Shown here in pieces: positions 43,552 through 54,778 of a DNA stretch of 64,000 nt. Position 1 is the stretch's first letter. Each line of letters opens with the position of its first letter. The notes under the pieces are model-generated. The model saw nothing but the letters and a program-made list of their open reading frames with translations, did no database searches and was not told the DNA's origin. The position numbers and the translations under genes are program-made. Source of the DNA: Heterodera schachtii. Lineage: Eukaryota > Nematoda > Chromadorea > Rhabditida > Heteroderidae. The stretch is from the NCBI GenBank assembly GCA_023374025.1, contig SIJG01000047.1, positions 353,239 through 417,238 on the forward strand, read 5' to 3'.

Positions 43552-44609
43552 AAACATTGATGCGTACTGAAAATCGAAGTGGAAAGGAGAACAGTGAGAA
43601 ATGATCGGACGGAAGCGTAAATTCGGAGAAGGCAAAGAAATGTTGGCGATTCATTGGCACTATTCCAATTCAATCGTTTGATCATTTTGATTATCCTCAG
43701 TTTTTTTTAGTATCAAAAAAAGCTTGAACTCTTCAAAAATTTTCACGTAAATTCCCGAGACTTTAAGATTTGATTTGATACTGAGAATGTAGCGATTGAC
43801 CAAGTAAGAAAAGAGTTAAGCCTAAGAACTGAGGATGTTTGGTCATTCGTATAAATTTGGAATAGAGCCTTTGGATTTACCATTTTGATGTTTATTGTGC
43901 TGATTTTTTGTGATTTGGCATTTCAGTAAAATTGCATTTGTTGAATTCGTTGGGCAGAAAAATTCATTTTAATTTATTCTCTTTGTTTTTTACGAAAGAA
44001 TTCAGAAACAAAATATCAAAATGATTATTTTTTTAAATATACTTAAAAATTAAAATTCATTACTATTAAATTTTCAAGCTGATTTATAAACAAATAAATA
44101 GTTAGTGTTTTTTGGTGCCTGCCTCGGCGTCCCCAGAAATATTAGCATTTGGTAAAATAAATAATAATATATTCTTTGAAACTTTATAAATGTGTGACGA
44201 GATAATTGAAAATCTTTTTTTATTTAACGAAATATCGCTAATTATTAAAATTCATGATTTGGGAGCGGTTTGCTTTCATAGCTAAATTCAAGGGAAAAGG
44301 ACCCAAAAATAATTATTTTTTTTAAATTAATTTAATTCTTTTTAATTAAAATAAGGTTTGTGCTAAAAAAATGTTTGTCCCATTTTGCACTTTTTGTAAA
44401 GCACCCAAATTTGAACTTTTTGGTGTTATTTATTCCATATACCGAATACATTTGTTAAATAAGTTTTAGTAAAATTTGTTCCCATTCGTTTTTTTGAGTT
44501 TTTATGTTATGCTTAAATTAATCTAATTCATATTAAGAGCAGATGTTAGATGCATTATATCAATCGATAGCTATTAAATGGTCTTTTGAATGATGCCACT
44601 AGCAGATAA
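43552..44609 (+). other. 3' flank of terminal exon, then unassigned
   Basis: 43552-43830 is the conserved 3' block (GAAATGATCGGACGGAAGCG, GAAATGTTGGCGATTCATTG). After that no exon or element end is recognised. Confidence 0.45.
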
Positions 44610-45632
44610 ACCCCTAAATTTGTGTGGTCATATGGTTAACACAATCACTTTATCAATGAATGAATAAAATTATGTGGGCAAAAAATCTTGAAAAAATTTC
44701 TGCCAGTCAAACTTTTGATGTTCATCAAAAAGTCTTTTACAATAACTTGATCAGTTCACCCCTTCATAGTGATCGGGACACGAAAATTTCAATAAAAATT
44801 TCTAGGGGGTTGGGAAATTTTTTCTACAAAAAATCCTTATATTCATCTGAAAGAGCACAAAATGCTTACAATATGCCAAACACTGCAAGTCTCAAAGGCT
44901 TCCATTTTTATAAAGAAAATCGCGAAATATGTAAATAAAATATGTATAAAAAATGCTTAAATATGTATCAAATGAATACAAAAATCCCCAAATATATACT
45001 AAAATATGAAAATAATTTTTTTTTTATTGTTATTTTTTGGAAAAAATTCCTCGTAAAGGGTGAAAGAGGCGAGGCATAAAATGCTATAAAAATTACTTAA
45101 ATAGGCTTAGAATCACATTTAGTAATTCAAAAAATAATTTTTGATATCTCTTTTTTCTAAAAAAATTGATTTTTGGAGTACATTTTCAAAAAAAAAAGTT
45201 TTTAAGATATTTTTCTAAATTTTCAAAAATTCTCAAAATATGTACGAAGAAATTGTGAAATTTTGATTTTTTGGGTATTTAATAAAATTTTCTTAAAAAA
45301 TTCTTAAAAATTGCAAAATATGTATATGTTAGGGTTGGGACCCAATTGTCCGGTACCCATTTTGACCCTTTACTTACCGTATTTTCTCTAATTAAGGCCC
45401 CGGGGGGATTATTTTTCAACCTCTTCAGAAAGGGGGACATAATTGGAGACAGGGCCTTTAATGGAGACGGGGGGATTATTTTTCGACAGATTTTTAATGA
45501 CTAGGGCCGCGACTTTTAGTGATGAAAAATCTCGAAAAGTTAATAAAATAGTGATAAAATGGTGACATAACGCCAAAATTTTTTAATTATTTTGGTGATA
45601 AGCGTCAAAGTCTGATTTTTTAATGACGCATA

Positions 45633-47548
45633 CAGGGATGCGATCGCCAAAACCCAAAAACCGGGCGCGCGAGTTGAAAAACCCGGCAAAAACCCGGCAA
45701 AAATTTTCAAAAACCCGGCAAAAAACCCGGCAATTTTTTAAGCCAATTATTCACTGTAAAAAAGGTCAATAACATTTAAACAATATATTTATCACCACTT
45801 TTCACCTGTTTGAGCAAATTTGGCATTGAAAGAATGTAACCATGAGCGTTTGGGCCCAAAATATTTGAATTAAATTTGATTGAAATTAATGAGTTTAACC
45901 AGGGTTGCCAGATTAAAATTTTCAAAAGCCTCATTTTGGGTCAAAAAACCTCATTTTGGGTCAAAAAACCTCATTTTTACAAATTTATTCAAAACACATT
46001 AAAAATGTTCAAATATTATATTTTAGAGCTCGGTATTTTGAAAAAAGCCTGGACCTGGACCTGGACCTGGATTCCATGTTGGACCTGGACCTGGATTTCC
46101 TGGACAAAAATCCAGGAAAATCCAGGTCCAGGAAAAATCCAGGCTCCTCGAGACCTGGATCCAGGCCTGGACCTGGATTTTTTGAAACTCGTTTTAAAAA
46201 TCAAAAAAATCTTTGAAAAAATCAATTAATTGCTTGAGAATGTCTAAAAATATTTAATTCTTAATAATAATGTGTTTTTAAATCTATTTATCATTTTTTG
46301 ATAAACTTGAAAAAAAAAATCAGTCAATTGAAATACTAAAATTAATCGTTCCAATAATTATAACATTTGGAAAAAAAGTTCAAAAAATTTTGAAAGGGGT
46401 TTTAATTTTTTTATATGAATTAATAAGTTTTTCGAAAATTTTTACAACATGTAATCTTGGAATTTTTTCATAAAAATTTTTCTGATTTTTTTCCAAGTTT
46501 ATAGGTCAATCGATTTAAACAATTTTGTGGAAAACATAAGCAATTTGAAAATTTCAGTGCATTCAGAATCAAAAAACCAGATTTCTAACAATTTTTTTCG
46601 GCACATTTTTAAAAAAAATTTTTAGGATGTGTGAGGGAAGAGAGCCCGGTGGTGACGATAGGCGCCGCTGGAAATTTTTTTGTAATTTCTATACGAATTG
46701 TTTACAAATTTTGTCCAAAAATTTACCAAATATTTGCAATTAAAAGCCAAGCGTCGACTTTTTTTTGCTTTTAAAAATGCCTTTTTTTGCGGCGAGCTTC
46801 CAAAAAAATGACAAATTTTTTCGATTTTGAGCCAATTTTTTAAGAGAATAAGAATTTTTAGGGGGCGGAGTGAAAATTTTGGCACATTTTATACCAATTT
46901 TAAATACATTTCGCCATAAAAATTGAAAAAAAATTTATCCAGGAAATCCAGGTTTTTTGTGCCTGGACCTGGACCTGGACCTGGATTTTCAAATTGACCT
47001 GGACCTGGATTTCCTGGACAAAAATCCAGGAAAATCCAGGTCCAGGAAAAATCCAGGTTACCGAAAAATGACCTGGACCTGGACCTGGATCCAGGAAAAA
47101 TCCAGGCCTGGATCCAGGTCCAGGCCGAGCTCTATTATATTTTTATTTTCCATGATCAATTTGAGCAATTTTTGTTAGAAATAAGCATTTTGTGAAATTC
47201 TGAGCACGAAAAACCGAAGTAGATTTTTTGCGGCGCTTTTTCCAAAGAACTTTTGGGGAATTAGGGAGGCCGGCGGTGCCGATAGGCGCCGCCGGGAAAA
47301 ATTTTGTGATTTTTAATACGATTTGTTAACAGATTTGACCACAAAAATGACCAAATTTTGCGATTTTGAGCAAATTTTTAAGAAAATAAAGGATCCCTGG
47401 AGCTCAAATAAATGAATTGAAATAGGAAACCCGGCAAAAACCCAAAAACCCGGCAAAAACCCGGCAACTTCAAAAACCCGGCAAAAACCCGGCACGGACC
47501 CCAAAAACCCGGCAAATGCCGGGTTTACCAGGCAAAATCGCACCCCTG
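45633..47548. mobile_element. hAT-type element, AAACCCGGCAAAA family
   Basis: Ends CAGGGATGCGATCG and ATCGCACCCCTG with a perfect 8-bp duplication GACGCATA (45625-45632 and 47549-47556). CCCGGCAAAAA words lie at both ends. The ends resemble the 40438 element but the internal words differ. A hairpin core is at 47270-47295. At 45903 it carries the left end of an AAGCCTCATTTTGGG element, and at 46024 another hAT MITE. Confidence 0.9.
46024..47134. mobile_element. hAT-type MITE, CCTGGACCTGG family, copy 2
   Basis: Ends TAGAGCTCGG and CCGAGCTCTA; perfect 8-bp duplication TTATATTT (46016-46023 and 47135-47142). It shares the interior with the copy at 6071, including a decayed hairpin core near 46648, but is 178 bp longer. 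It is the innermost layer of the nest. Confidence 0.9.
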
Positions 47549-48008
47549 GACGCATAGTGACTTCAGAATCGAAAATTTCAATGCAGAAATGCTTTTTTGA
47601 GCTCCTTTCTTCAAAATAAAAGCAAAAAAAAGTTTTTTTTTTATGAATTTTTAAATGTATGCATATTTTTAGCGCACTTTTTGGCACTATTAATAATTGG
47701 TGTCCCGACGAAAAAAAAAATTAAAAATTTGTTGGATACTTTTTCTTTAAAAAATGTGCTGATCACGAATCTGAGCTCAGATTTTAAAACCATTGATTTT
47801 GATCTAATATTTTTTGTCAACTAGTTGATTTTTTTCGATTTTAAATTATTTTTTTAAAAAGTTTAGCAGTTTTGGTCATTTTGCCGTTTTGGTGCCTTTT
47901 TTGGCGTTTTTACCGAAAAATTCCACTAAAAATGCCAAAAAATCGGGAAAATACACTCATAAGAAATGACCCGAAAACAATTTTAGAAAATTTTTATGGG
48001 GTGTAAAC

Positions 48009-48080
48009 TAGGGTTGCTCCCCGACCCCTCGGGGGCAAAATGTCGGGGACCGGGGAGCTCGGGGAAGGGGAGCAACCCTA
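48009..48080. mobile_element. 72-bp micro-transposon
   Basis: Ends TAGGGTTGCTCCCC and GGGGAGCAACCCTA with CCCCGACCCC and TCGGGG words between. Flanks are GTGTAAAC and TTGTAAAC, an 8-bp duplication with one mismatch. It is almost entirely inverted repeat. Confidence 0.75.
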
Positions 48081-48104
48081 TTGTAAACTGTACAAGTACC
48101 TAAA

Positions 48105-48175
48105 AAAATAAACCGCAGCCAAGCGGACTCGAAGCCCAGACCCCCGTCTCATAAGATCCCTAGGAATTAATAATT
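48105..48175 (-). repeat. tRNA-like fragment
   Basis: On the minus strand GGGCTTCGAGTCCGCTTGG resembles a tRNA T-arm with a B box, preceded by ATCTTATGAGACGGGGGTC. The 5' half of a tRNA is not present, so it is a fragment or SINE head. Confidence 0.3.
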
Positions 48176-48387
48176 AATTAAAAAAAATCGTAAAAAATTC
48201 AAAACTTGACTTCTCCATACATTTAATAGCTCATTCGAAATCAAAGGTTTTCAAAACCTGAGCTTAGATTCGTGATCAGCACATTTTTAAGCCTAGAAAA
48301 AGTATCCGACAAATTTTTAACATTTTTTTTCGTTGGGACACCAATTATTAATGATTGCTCCCTTTTTGATGGCTTTTTTATAACGAC

Positions 48388-48523
48388 TAGAGCTCGGCAT
48401 GGACCTGGATCCAGGCCTGGATTTTTCCTTGACCTGTATTTTCCTGGATTTTTGTCCAGGAAATCCAGGTCGAACATGGAATCCAAGTCCAGGTCCAGGC
48501 TTTTTTCAAAATACCGAGCTCTA
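48388..48523. mobile_element. hAT-type MITE, CCTGGACCTGG family, 136-bp deletion copy
   Basis: Ends TAGAGCTCGG and CCGAGCTCTA with a perfect 8-bp duplication ATAACGAC (48380-48387 and 48524-48531). It keeps only the two ends of the family found at 6071 and 46024, in opposite orientation to the latter. Confidence 0.9.
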
Positions 48524-48815
48524 ATAACGACATAGCACCGGGGTGGGTTAGGTTCGGACTTGAGTAAAGAAGTGATTTTTCTGTATTATTTTTTCATGTT
48601 TATTAAACATTTGAGTAAATGAATTTTAATAAAGAATTAATTAAAATTAATTTTTATTAAAAATAAGATTTAAAAAATAATAATAATTCCATTTATCCCC
48701 CGGGGGGATAAATAGAGACGGGGGGATTATTTTTCAACATCCTCAGAAAGGGGGACATAATTGGAGACAGGGCCTTTAATGGAGACAGGGCCTTAATTAG
48801 AGAAAATACGGTATA

Positions 48816-49015
48816 TGTTTCTCCCATTTTCCCTTCGTATGTCACGCCCCCTTTTCCGCCCATAAATACCCGCGTTGTTGACCCTTCTCTCGTATTTCGT
48901 TCATTTCATTTATTTTGTTCCCTTTGCTCCCAATCAATATTTGACCCCGTTCGCACTGACCTTTCTTTTTGAATAAATATTTCTTTTATTCCTCTTCGGA
49001 CTTTGGGGCGTAACA
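48816..49015. mobile_element. Solo LTR
   Basis: Begins TGTTTCTCCC and ends GGGGCGTAACA (TG...CA), flanked by a perfect 5-bp duplication GTATA (48811-48815 and 49016-49020). It contains CATAAATACCC as a TATA-like box and GAATAAATA as a poly(A) signal. At 200 bp it is a plausible LTR left by recombination of a retrotransposon. It inserted at the right edge of the mariner-like element. Confidence 0.75.
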
Positions 49016-49515
49016 GTATACAAAAATGCGAAAAAGTCCAAAATATGTATAAAAATATGTACATATGTAATATGTAGAAAAACCCCCAAATATGTAAAAA
49101 TATGTATATAAAAAATCCCGATTTTTGTTCGCAAACACAAAAAAGAAAGTGTTTTTCCCACTATTTAGAGCATGGACAGCCAGGAAAAAAATGTATTTAC
49201 ATAAAAATGGAAGCCCTGCTTATCGATTCGAAAGATAATTTCATGTAAGACGGCTTATCCATTTTTTGCAAAAAAAAAAATTCACATCCATTAGGAAATT
49301 TTTTCGAGAACTTTTCCGATTTTCAGTACATTTTGCGTGTCCGATCACTATGAAAGAGTGATCTGATCAAGTTGCTGTAAAAGACTTTATGATCAGCATC
49401 AAAAGTTTGATTGGCAGGAATTTTTTCAAAATTTTTTTGCACACAAAATTTTGATTTATTCATTGAAAAATTGATCCGTCTTAAACATGTGACCACCAAA
49501 ATTAGGTGGTTGCAT

Positions 49516-50198
49516 TTAGGGTTAGATTTATAAAAGCTTGGGGTATGTAATCAAATGACCATGACTGTACATAGAAAAAGTTTTAAACCTAAATTGTTTT
49601 ATAAAAAAAAATGTTTTTTTATATTTATTCTACAGAAAATGGTTCCCGGTGATTTCATCAGTGAAAATGAATTCAGAAAAAGGCGAACACCTAGCCAAAA
49701 ATTACAAAAAATTAAAAAGACACATCACAGTGAAGCAATCAGTAAGATTGATTATACAATTATATAATTTATTGTTGTATAAATTTTAAAAGGCTGACAT
49801 CACAGTGAAGCATCAGTAAATGATTGATTATACAATTATATAATTCATTGTTGTATAAATTTAAAAAGGCTGACATCACAGAGAAGCATCAGGAAATTAT
49901 TGATTAATTATATAATTCATTGTTGTATAATCATTAGGTTTTATGCAAACGATTGTATAATACTCTACTTGTATTAATAGAAATTGTCGCAATATAAGGC
50001 GGAGCAAATGCTAATGAATATTATACAATTGTTCATAATTTTTATAAATTTATTATATTTTAATTTTTATTTATAAAAAAAATTTAAATCCTTTTATTTT
50101 TAAGTTTTTGAGCACTTTAAATTTGTTTTACTTCAAAAAGTTTATTTTGAAATTTTATTTAATTGTTAATTTCCAAAGCCAATTTAGAAACAGTGAAA
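49516..50198 (+). promoter_or_regulatory. Upstream region of secreted gene 6
   Basis: Three to four promoter tandem-repeat units are at 49720-49940, and the ATAAGGCGGAGCAAATGC element near 49996. The proximal CTCTGTCACTCTCTG box is absent: after the GGCGGAGC element the sequence goes directly to a plain A+T leader and the ATG at 50199. Short ORFs here are not supported. Confidence 0.55.
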
Positions 50199-50673
50199 AT
50201 GTTTTCTGCTCACCATTTCGTCCTCGTGCTCATTTTGGCATTGTCGATTAACGTGCTGAACTGTATGCCAAACGGAAAGGCTCTCAGGTTTGAGCCCACA
50301 TAAAAAACTGAAATTTTTTCTGAAATCAAACAAAAATTCTACCTATTTTACGATATTTTACATTGTTTGTATTTTTGAGAAATTTCATATAAAAAATACC
50401 CCATTAAGAATTGAACTTTCGAAAAGTTGCAAGAAAACTGAGAAAATTAAAAAAACAAATTTTAAAAAAATAAAACAGATTTTTCATTTACCGTTTAGCT
50501 ACAAAATGCCGTCGCAACTCTCTGACTTTTTTGAAGAATCGGTGATAGATGGTGAAAGAAAGGCAGTGTGCAAAAAATGTAGACAACAATATAAACTAAC
50601 GAACGGGAACACAGCAAATATGAAAAAACATGTTTCAAAGGGATGTCGCAGTGAGTTTAAAAAATTTAAATAG
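50199..50673 (+). CDS. Secreted BED zinc-finger protein, gene 6
   Basis: Exons 50199-50287 and 50499-50673 encode 87 residues. Exon 1 is a signal peptide (MFSAHHFVLVLILALSI), then NVLNCMPNGKAL. Exon 2 is a BED finger: MPSQLSDFFEES, CKKC, then HVSKGC (H-x4-C) and tail EFKKFK before TAG. The junction is phase 2, unlike the rest of the family, because both the donor and the acceptor frame have shifted together. A GTGAGT donor inside the exon at 50651 repeats the dual-mode arrangement of the other BED exons. Signal peptide and finger are both intact, so this is a good candidate for a working gene. Confidence 0.7.
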
Positions 50674-50830
50674 AATAAGCAAAAAACATGAAAAAAAACT
50701 GTGAAGAACTGAAGGAGTGTAATTGATATAGATTCTCGAGAGTTTTAACTCGAGAAAAGTCTCGGAGAGACCAATACGCGGGACTTTTTTTTGAAAATCG
50801 AAACCCGGTACAGAATCCGGGGGTAGGTAC

Positions 50831-52032
50831 TAGAGACCGGACAACTGGGGTCGGAGGGATCCCGAGTTGGGTAATCCCGATCCCGATCATCCCGAACATT
50901 TTGGAAAAACGATCGGGACGGATCCCGAGTCGGGATCCCGACCGAATCCCGATCCCGATGAATCCCGAAGATTTTTTTCGGGATCCCGCGGGATTATCGG
51001 GATTTGCTAAAATCCAATTTTTTTTTTAAGTTTTGTTCAAATGCTTATCTAATATTTATAATTGATCAATTCGATTGTGAAAAATAGGGATGGTAGTTTT
51101 TATAGAATTTTTTTTTCCAAAATTAGAATATCATGCCTAAAAAGTAGACTTTAGGGTCAAAAATTAGAACATTTAACAACATAGCTTTAAATATTTTTTT
51201 TTACAATTTAATCAATTAATGTCAATTTCTGTATTTTGGCCTCCTATTATCATTTTTATCAATTTTAAGAAAATTAGAAAATCGTGAACTGCATCGGGAT
51301 CAAAAATCAGATTTTTAAGAATTTTTTCGCAGCGAATTTTTTCAAAAACTTAAGGGGAACAGGGGGGAGGCCGGCGGTGCCGATAGGCGCCGCCGGAAAA
51401 TTTTGAAAATTTGATTGTGATTTGTTAACAGAATTTATACAAAAACTGTCCATATTTTGTGATTTTTAATTAATTTATAAGAAAATAATGGATTCTTGGG
51501 TCGGGCGGTGCCGATAGTCATCGAAGGAAAAATACGTAAACAGCAATTTTTATTCTGATTATTGGACAGAATTCTTAAAAATCGTTGTGCCATAAAACTA
51601 CCTAATTAGATTTAGAAGAATTAGGAATTAAAGAAATAATTTTTGATAATTGTTTTTTTGAAAGAAATAAAAATCCAAAATGGCCAACTTTTGCGTCAAA
51701 TTTTGAAAATTTTAGTAGAATTTTGGAGACCCGTAAAATTTTTTGGGATTTTTAAGGGATTTTTTAAAAAAAATTAGCAAATGACAATATTTTTTAATTT
51801 AAAATTCAAGATCTTAATTAAAAAATGGAGATTTTTCGAAAAATTGTCGTGACTTAAATCCCGCGGGATCCCGCAGGATTGGTAAAATGGTCGGGAGGGA
51901 TCCCGATTCGGGATCCCGATGAAATCCTGATCCCGATCAATCCCGGTGAATTTAAAAAAATCGCTCGGGACGGATCCCGAGGTCGGGAGCCCGAATTTAA
52001 TCCCGCGGGATCCCGATCCCGTCCGGTCTCTA
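50831..52032. mobile_element. hAT-type MITE, GATCCCGATCCCG family
   Basis: Ends TAGAGACCGG and CCGGTCTCTA with a perfect 8-bp duplication GTAGGTAC (50823-50830 and 52033-52040). Both ends are filled with GGGATCCCGA and GATCCCGATCCCG words. Hairpin cores lie at 51371-51396 and, decayed, near 51503. Inside, ATTAGAACAT words near 51100-51175 recall the 28974/40438 family. Confidence 0.9.
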
Positions 52033-53135
52033 GTAGGTACCCCACCCTCGGGCGACTGCGACTTTTTACCATCAAATCATTTTTAGGCGAGTTTTTTTTA
52101 AGAAACTTTGGGACATGGGAAGGTGGGGTTTGGTGGTGCCGATAGGCGCCGCCGGGAAAAATTTTGAAAATATTTTTGTGATTTGTAGGGATAAGAATTT
52201 TATGTAAATTCTCCATAGCCTAATTAGTATAAAACACTTTCTTTTTTGTGTTTGCGAACAAAAGTTGGGACTTTTATTTTTTTTAAAGAAACCATCAGTA
52301 TGAAAATTGGCTCCCGAAAAAGCGCGTCATTGGAAAATGCGTCTGTAGAAAATGCGTCAATGAAACTTTATTCTCATAAAAACAAGTTCATTGGGTTTTC
52401 TTGGTCATTGATCACAAATCCAGCAAAAAGTCGAAGGTCCAAATTATCGAATTTAGTATTTTTTGGTTCAAAAATGGAGTAAATGATCTCTTGTTGAATG
52501 GTTGGTTGCTTTAAATTTATTTCGTGTATTCAAGCCGATCTTGAACAAAAACGACAATTTCGAAAATTTGAAATTTTGAGTTTTTGTTCGAATTCAGGTC
52601 CGGGGTCTGGAATTCTGAACGATGTTTTTATACAAGTTAACTTTTTTACTACAATACTTAATGCTACAGTATTTTATTTTAAAATATTTGTATCACTGAC
52701 GCATTTTCTACTGACCCATTTCCCACTGATGCATTTCCCGGTCAGGTGAAAAATTAACTAAAGTTAGTTTTGGGTGTGATCAAAAGTGTCTTTGGGTTGA
52801 GAAAACAACAAAAACAATAAAGTTAATTTTTAATAATATTTTCTTAGCTTTCACAGAAAAAAAAGAAACATTTTCTAAAAAAAGCCAAATAAAATTTTAT
52901 CGACGGTTTTTCATTTTTTGGATATTTGAGAAATTTTATAACAAAAATGGAGAAATACACCCTTAAGAATTTAACTTTCGAAAAATTGACGTAAGTCTTA
53001 GAAAAATAAAACAGCAAATTTTTAAAACATAAAACAAGGCAATTAAAACAATCAATTTTAATTTAAATTACAATGGCATTTCGTTTTTTTGCGTAATTAT
53101 TTTTGTAGTCAATTGGTATTCATTTACGTTTTTAG
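52033..53135. mobile_element. MITE remnants (GAAAATGCGTCA words) and unassigned sequence
   Basis: A hairpin core at 52132-52157 stands next to the right flank of the previous element. 52315-52365 has GAAAATGCGTC words, and 52690-52745 has GACGCATTTTC-type words in inverse, marking another family whose exact ends I could not define. 53030-53135 is the intron flank that precedes the BED exon at 37000 as well. Confidence 0.45.
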
Positions 53136-53314
53136 TTAGAAAAGCTTGGCCAATCGATGAACATTTTACTACATATTTGGACGGTGAACAGCAATTTGCA
53201 AAGTGCAATAAATGTGGAGAAGAATATAAAATAAAGGACAGTATGACATTAGCAATGAAAAATCATATTTCAAAAGGATGCGCCCGTAAGTTTAAACATT
53301 TTAAACAGAAATAA
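53136..53314 (+). CDS. BED zinc-finger cassette exon, orphan
   Basis: Same 179-nt length as the exon at 37000 and nearly the same protein: VRKAWPIDEHFTTY, CNKC, HISKGC, tail KFKHFKQK and TAA. It enters in phase 1 after TTTTTAG. The internal GTAAGT donor (53286, phase 1) is preserved. The nearest upstream signal-peptide exon (50199) leaves phase 2 and cannot serve it. It is therefore an orphan, used through long-range splicing, or awaiting an exon 1 I have not recognised. Confidence 0.6.
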
Positions 53315-54677
53315 AGGCACTAAAACCAGCAAAAAAAAAAATAGTCACCAATTGAAGGAGTGCAATTGGTAGAGATTGTCGAGAGTTTTGACTCGAGAAA
53401 AGTCTCGGAGATATAAATACCCGGGACTTTTTAAAAAAAAAACCCAAACTCGGTACCTGACCCGGTGGTGATCCGAGTCCAATAGGGTAGAAAATTACTC
53501 TGGTAAGAATAGGGTCTGGGTCAAATAAAAATGCACAATCATCACAACATGGCAAACAGATTTGAACTTTGTGAATAAAAGTAAATCTTTAAAAAAATTA
53601 GCAAAATCTCGAGAAATGCTAAATGTAATATTTAAATAATTGAAAAATACAATTTTATAATTTCAAATAATTTTCTCTTTGATAATAAGGAGAATATTAT
53701 AAAAAGAGATTAAAAAGCGATCATTTTGGTCGCAAAATCGGCTTAATCGTACACCAGGACTATGTTTTAGTAAAACCAACTTGTCAAAAAAATGACTTTT
53801 CAATTTGAAATTCATACCTTTGGGGCTTAAATGCCGGGGATTGGGTGATGGGTAAATTCTGACGTTTTAATAAGCAATATTTGGGGATCTAAATTATCAT
53901 TTTTGGTCAATATCTTCTAATTGAAATGGAGGACCTCAAAAATCACTAACCACCATAGCATATCACATTTTACGATCCAATCATATGCATTTAATCTATA
54001 GAAACAAACAAAACAATGAATGTGTGCAATTGATAGTGATACTCGAGAGTCTCGACTCGAGAAAACTCTAGGAGAGTCCTCTACGCGGGACCTGGAACAG
54101 ACTTTTAAAAAACTCAAACCTCCTAACCGACCCGGTAGGCCCAGGTCCAACTGGGGGCGCTAGGTCGTTTCCTAAAAACCGCCAAGGGCTATGAAAATAA
54201 AAAATGTAAACCATAAAAATTTATAACTTGCTCAATTTCAACTAATTTGGTATCATTCACTAGCTATATCTGTTCTCTACTGGAATATTAATTTATAAAA
54301 ACAAGTTATGGTCATAAAGTTTCAACAAGTCTTGTATTGTTTGACCAGGACTTTTTTGAAACCAAGTGATATATTTTGATAAATAGAGAATACTTAGGGC
54401 ATCGAAAATATTAATTCATTTTGGCTCAATTGTCTTTTAAGGACTTTAAAATTTAAATTTTTATAAATATATATGCATGACCATTGCAAAAAAACATAGG
54501 ATGCTTCTTGAATACGTATGTTGGGAAAAATTAATTTTAAAATAACAAATTTCGGGAAAAAGAATATGAAAAGATAATATGACTTTTATGGCTTCTTAAA
54601 TATATAAAAAGGCTGTCTTTAAATAATTTTAAAGAAAAAATTAAGTAACTTTATAATTTCAAAAGGACCATTTGCAG
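53315..54677 (+). other. 3' flank repeats and pre-exon block
   Basis: 53345-53465 and 54020-54140 both contain the post-BED repeat (GTGCAATTG, then CTCGAGAGT, then GACTCGAGAAAA). 53525-53590 is a decayed copy of the Gln/Asn exon. 54575-54677 is the conserved block before terminal exons with ATATATAAAAAGGCTGTC. No further exon is seen. Confidence 0.45.
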
Positions 54678-54778
54678 GAAATACACCCAATTCATCAACA
54701 AATTTTGCCGGGTCATCATCAAGCAACAAAACAGGAGGATTCAGTGACTTTGAGGAATTTGGATCATATTTTGATTGA
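54678..54778 (+). CDS. Terminal cassette exon, short variant
   Basis: Acceptor TTTGCAG; phase 1 reading GNTPNSSTNFAGSSSSNK, then TGGFSDFEEFGSYFD and TGA. It is shorter than its paralogues at 17068, 43418 and 59165 but keeps the Ser-rich start and the acidic aromatic FSDF end. Confidence 0.55.

Larger units (their letters stand above)
47672..48360. repeat. Internal inverted repeat pair
   Basis: 47672-47815 and 48236-48360 match in inverse (AATTGGTGTCCC, ATGTGCTGATCACGAATC, GAGCTCAGATTTTAAAACC). They form the stem of a foldback structure inside the mariner-like element, with the 72-bp micro-element between the arms. Confidence 0.7.
45377..48811. mobile_element. Tc1/mariner-like element, CCGTATTTTCTCTAATTA ends
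   Basis: The left end CCGTATTTTCTCTAATTAAG and its inverse on the right are each bordered by TA, as for Tc1/mariner targets. Inside each end stands the same GGGGGATTATTTTTC and GGAGACAGGGCCTTTAATGG block. No transposase is left. It is interrupted by the hAT elements at 45633 and 48388 and the micro-element at 48009. Confidence 0.7.
44610..49515. repeat. Outer inverted repeat enclosing a nest of transposons
   Basis: 44610-44830 matches, in inverse and with many differences, 49290-49515. Landmarks are TGCCAGTCAAACTTTTGATG, AAAGTCTTTTACA, CTTGATCAG and CATAGTGATCGG. Just inside, 44900-45340 and 49025-49215 are inverted arrays of AATATGTA words. The arms are old; everything between was inserted later. 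Confidence 0.65.

Noticed and set aside
47597..48535. Plus- and minus-strand ORFs sharing LIIGVPTKK
   Set aside because: They come from the inverted pair 47672-47815 and 48236-48360, so the shared peptide is the same transposon arm read twice.
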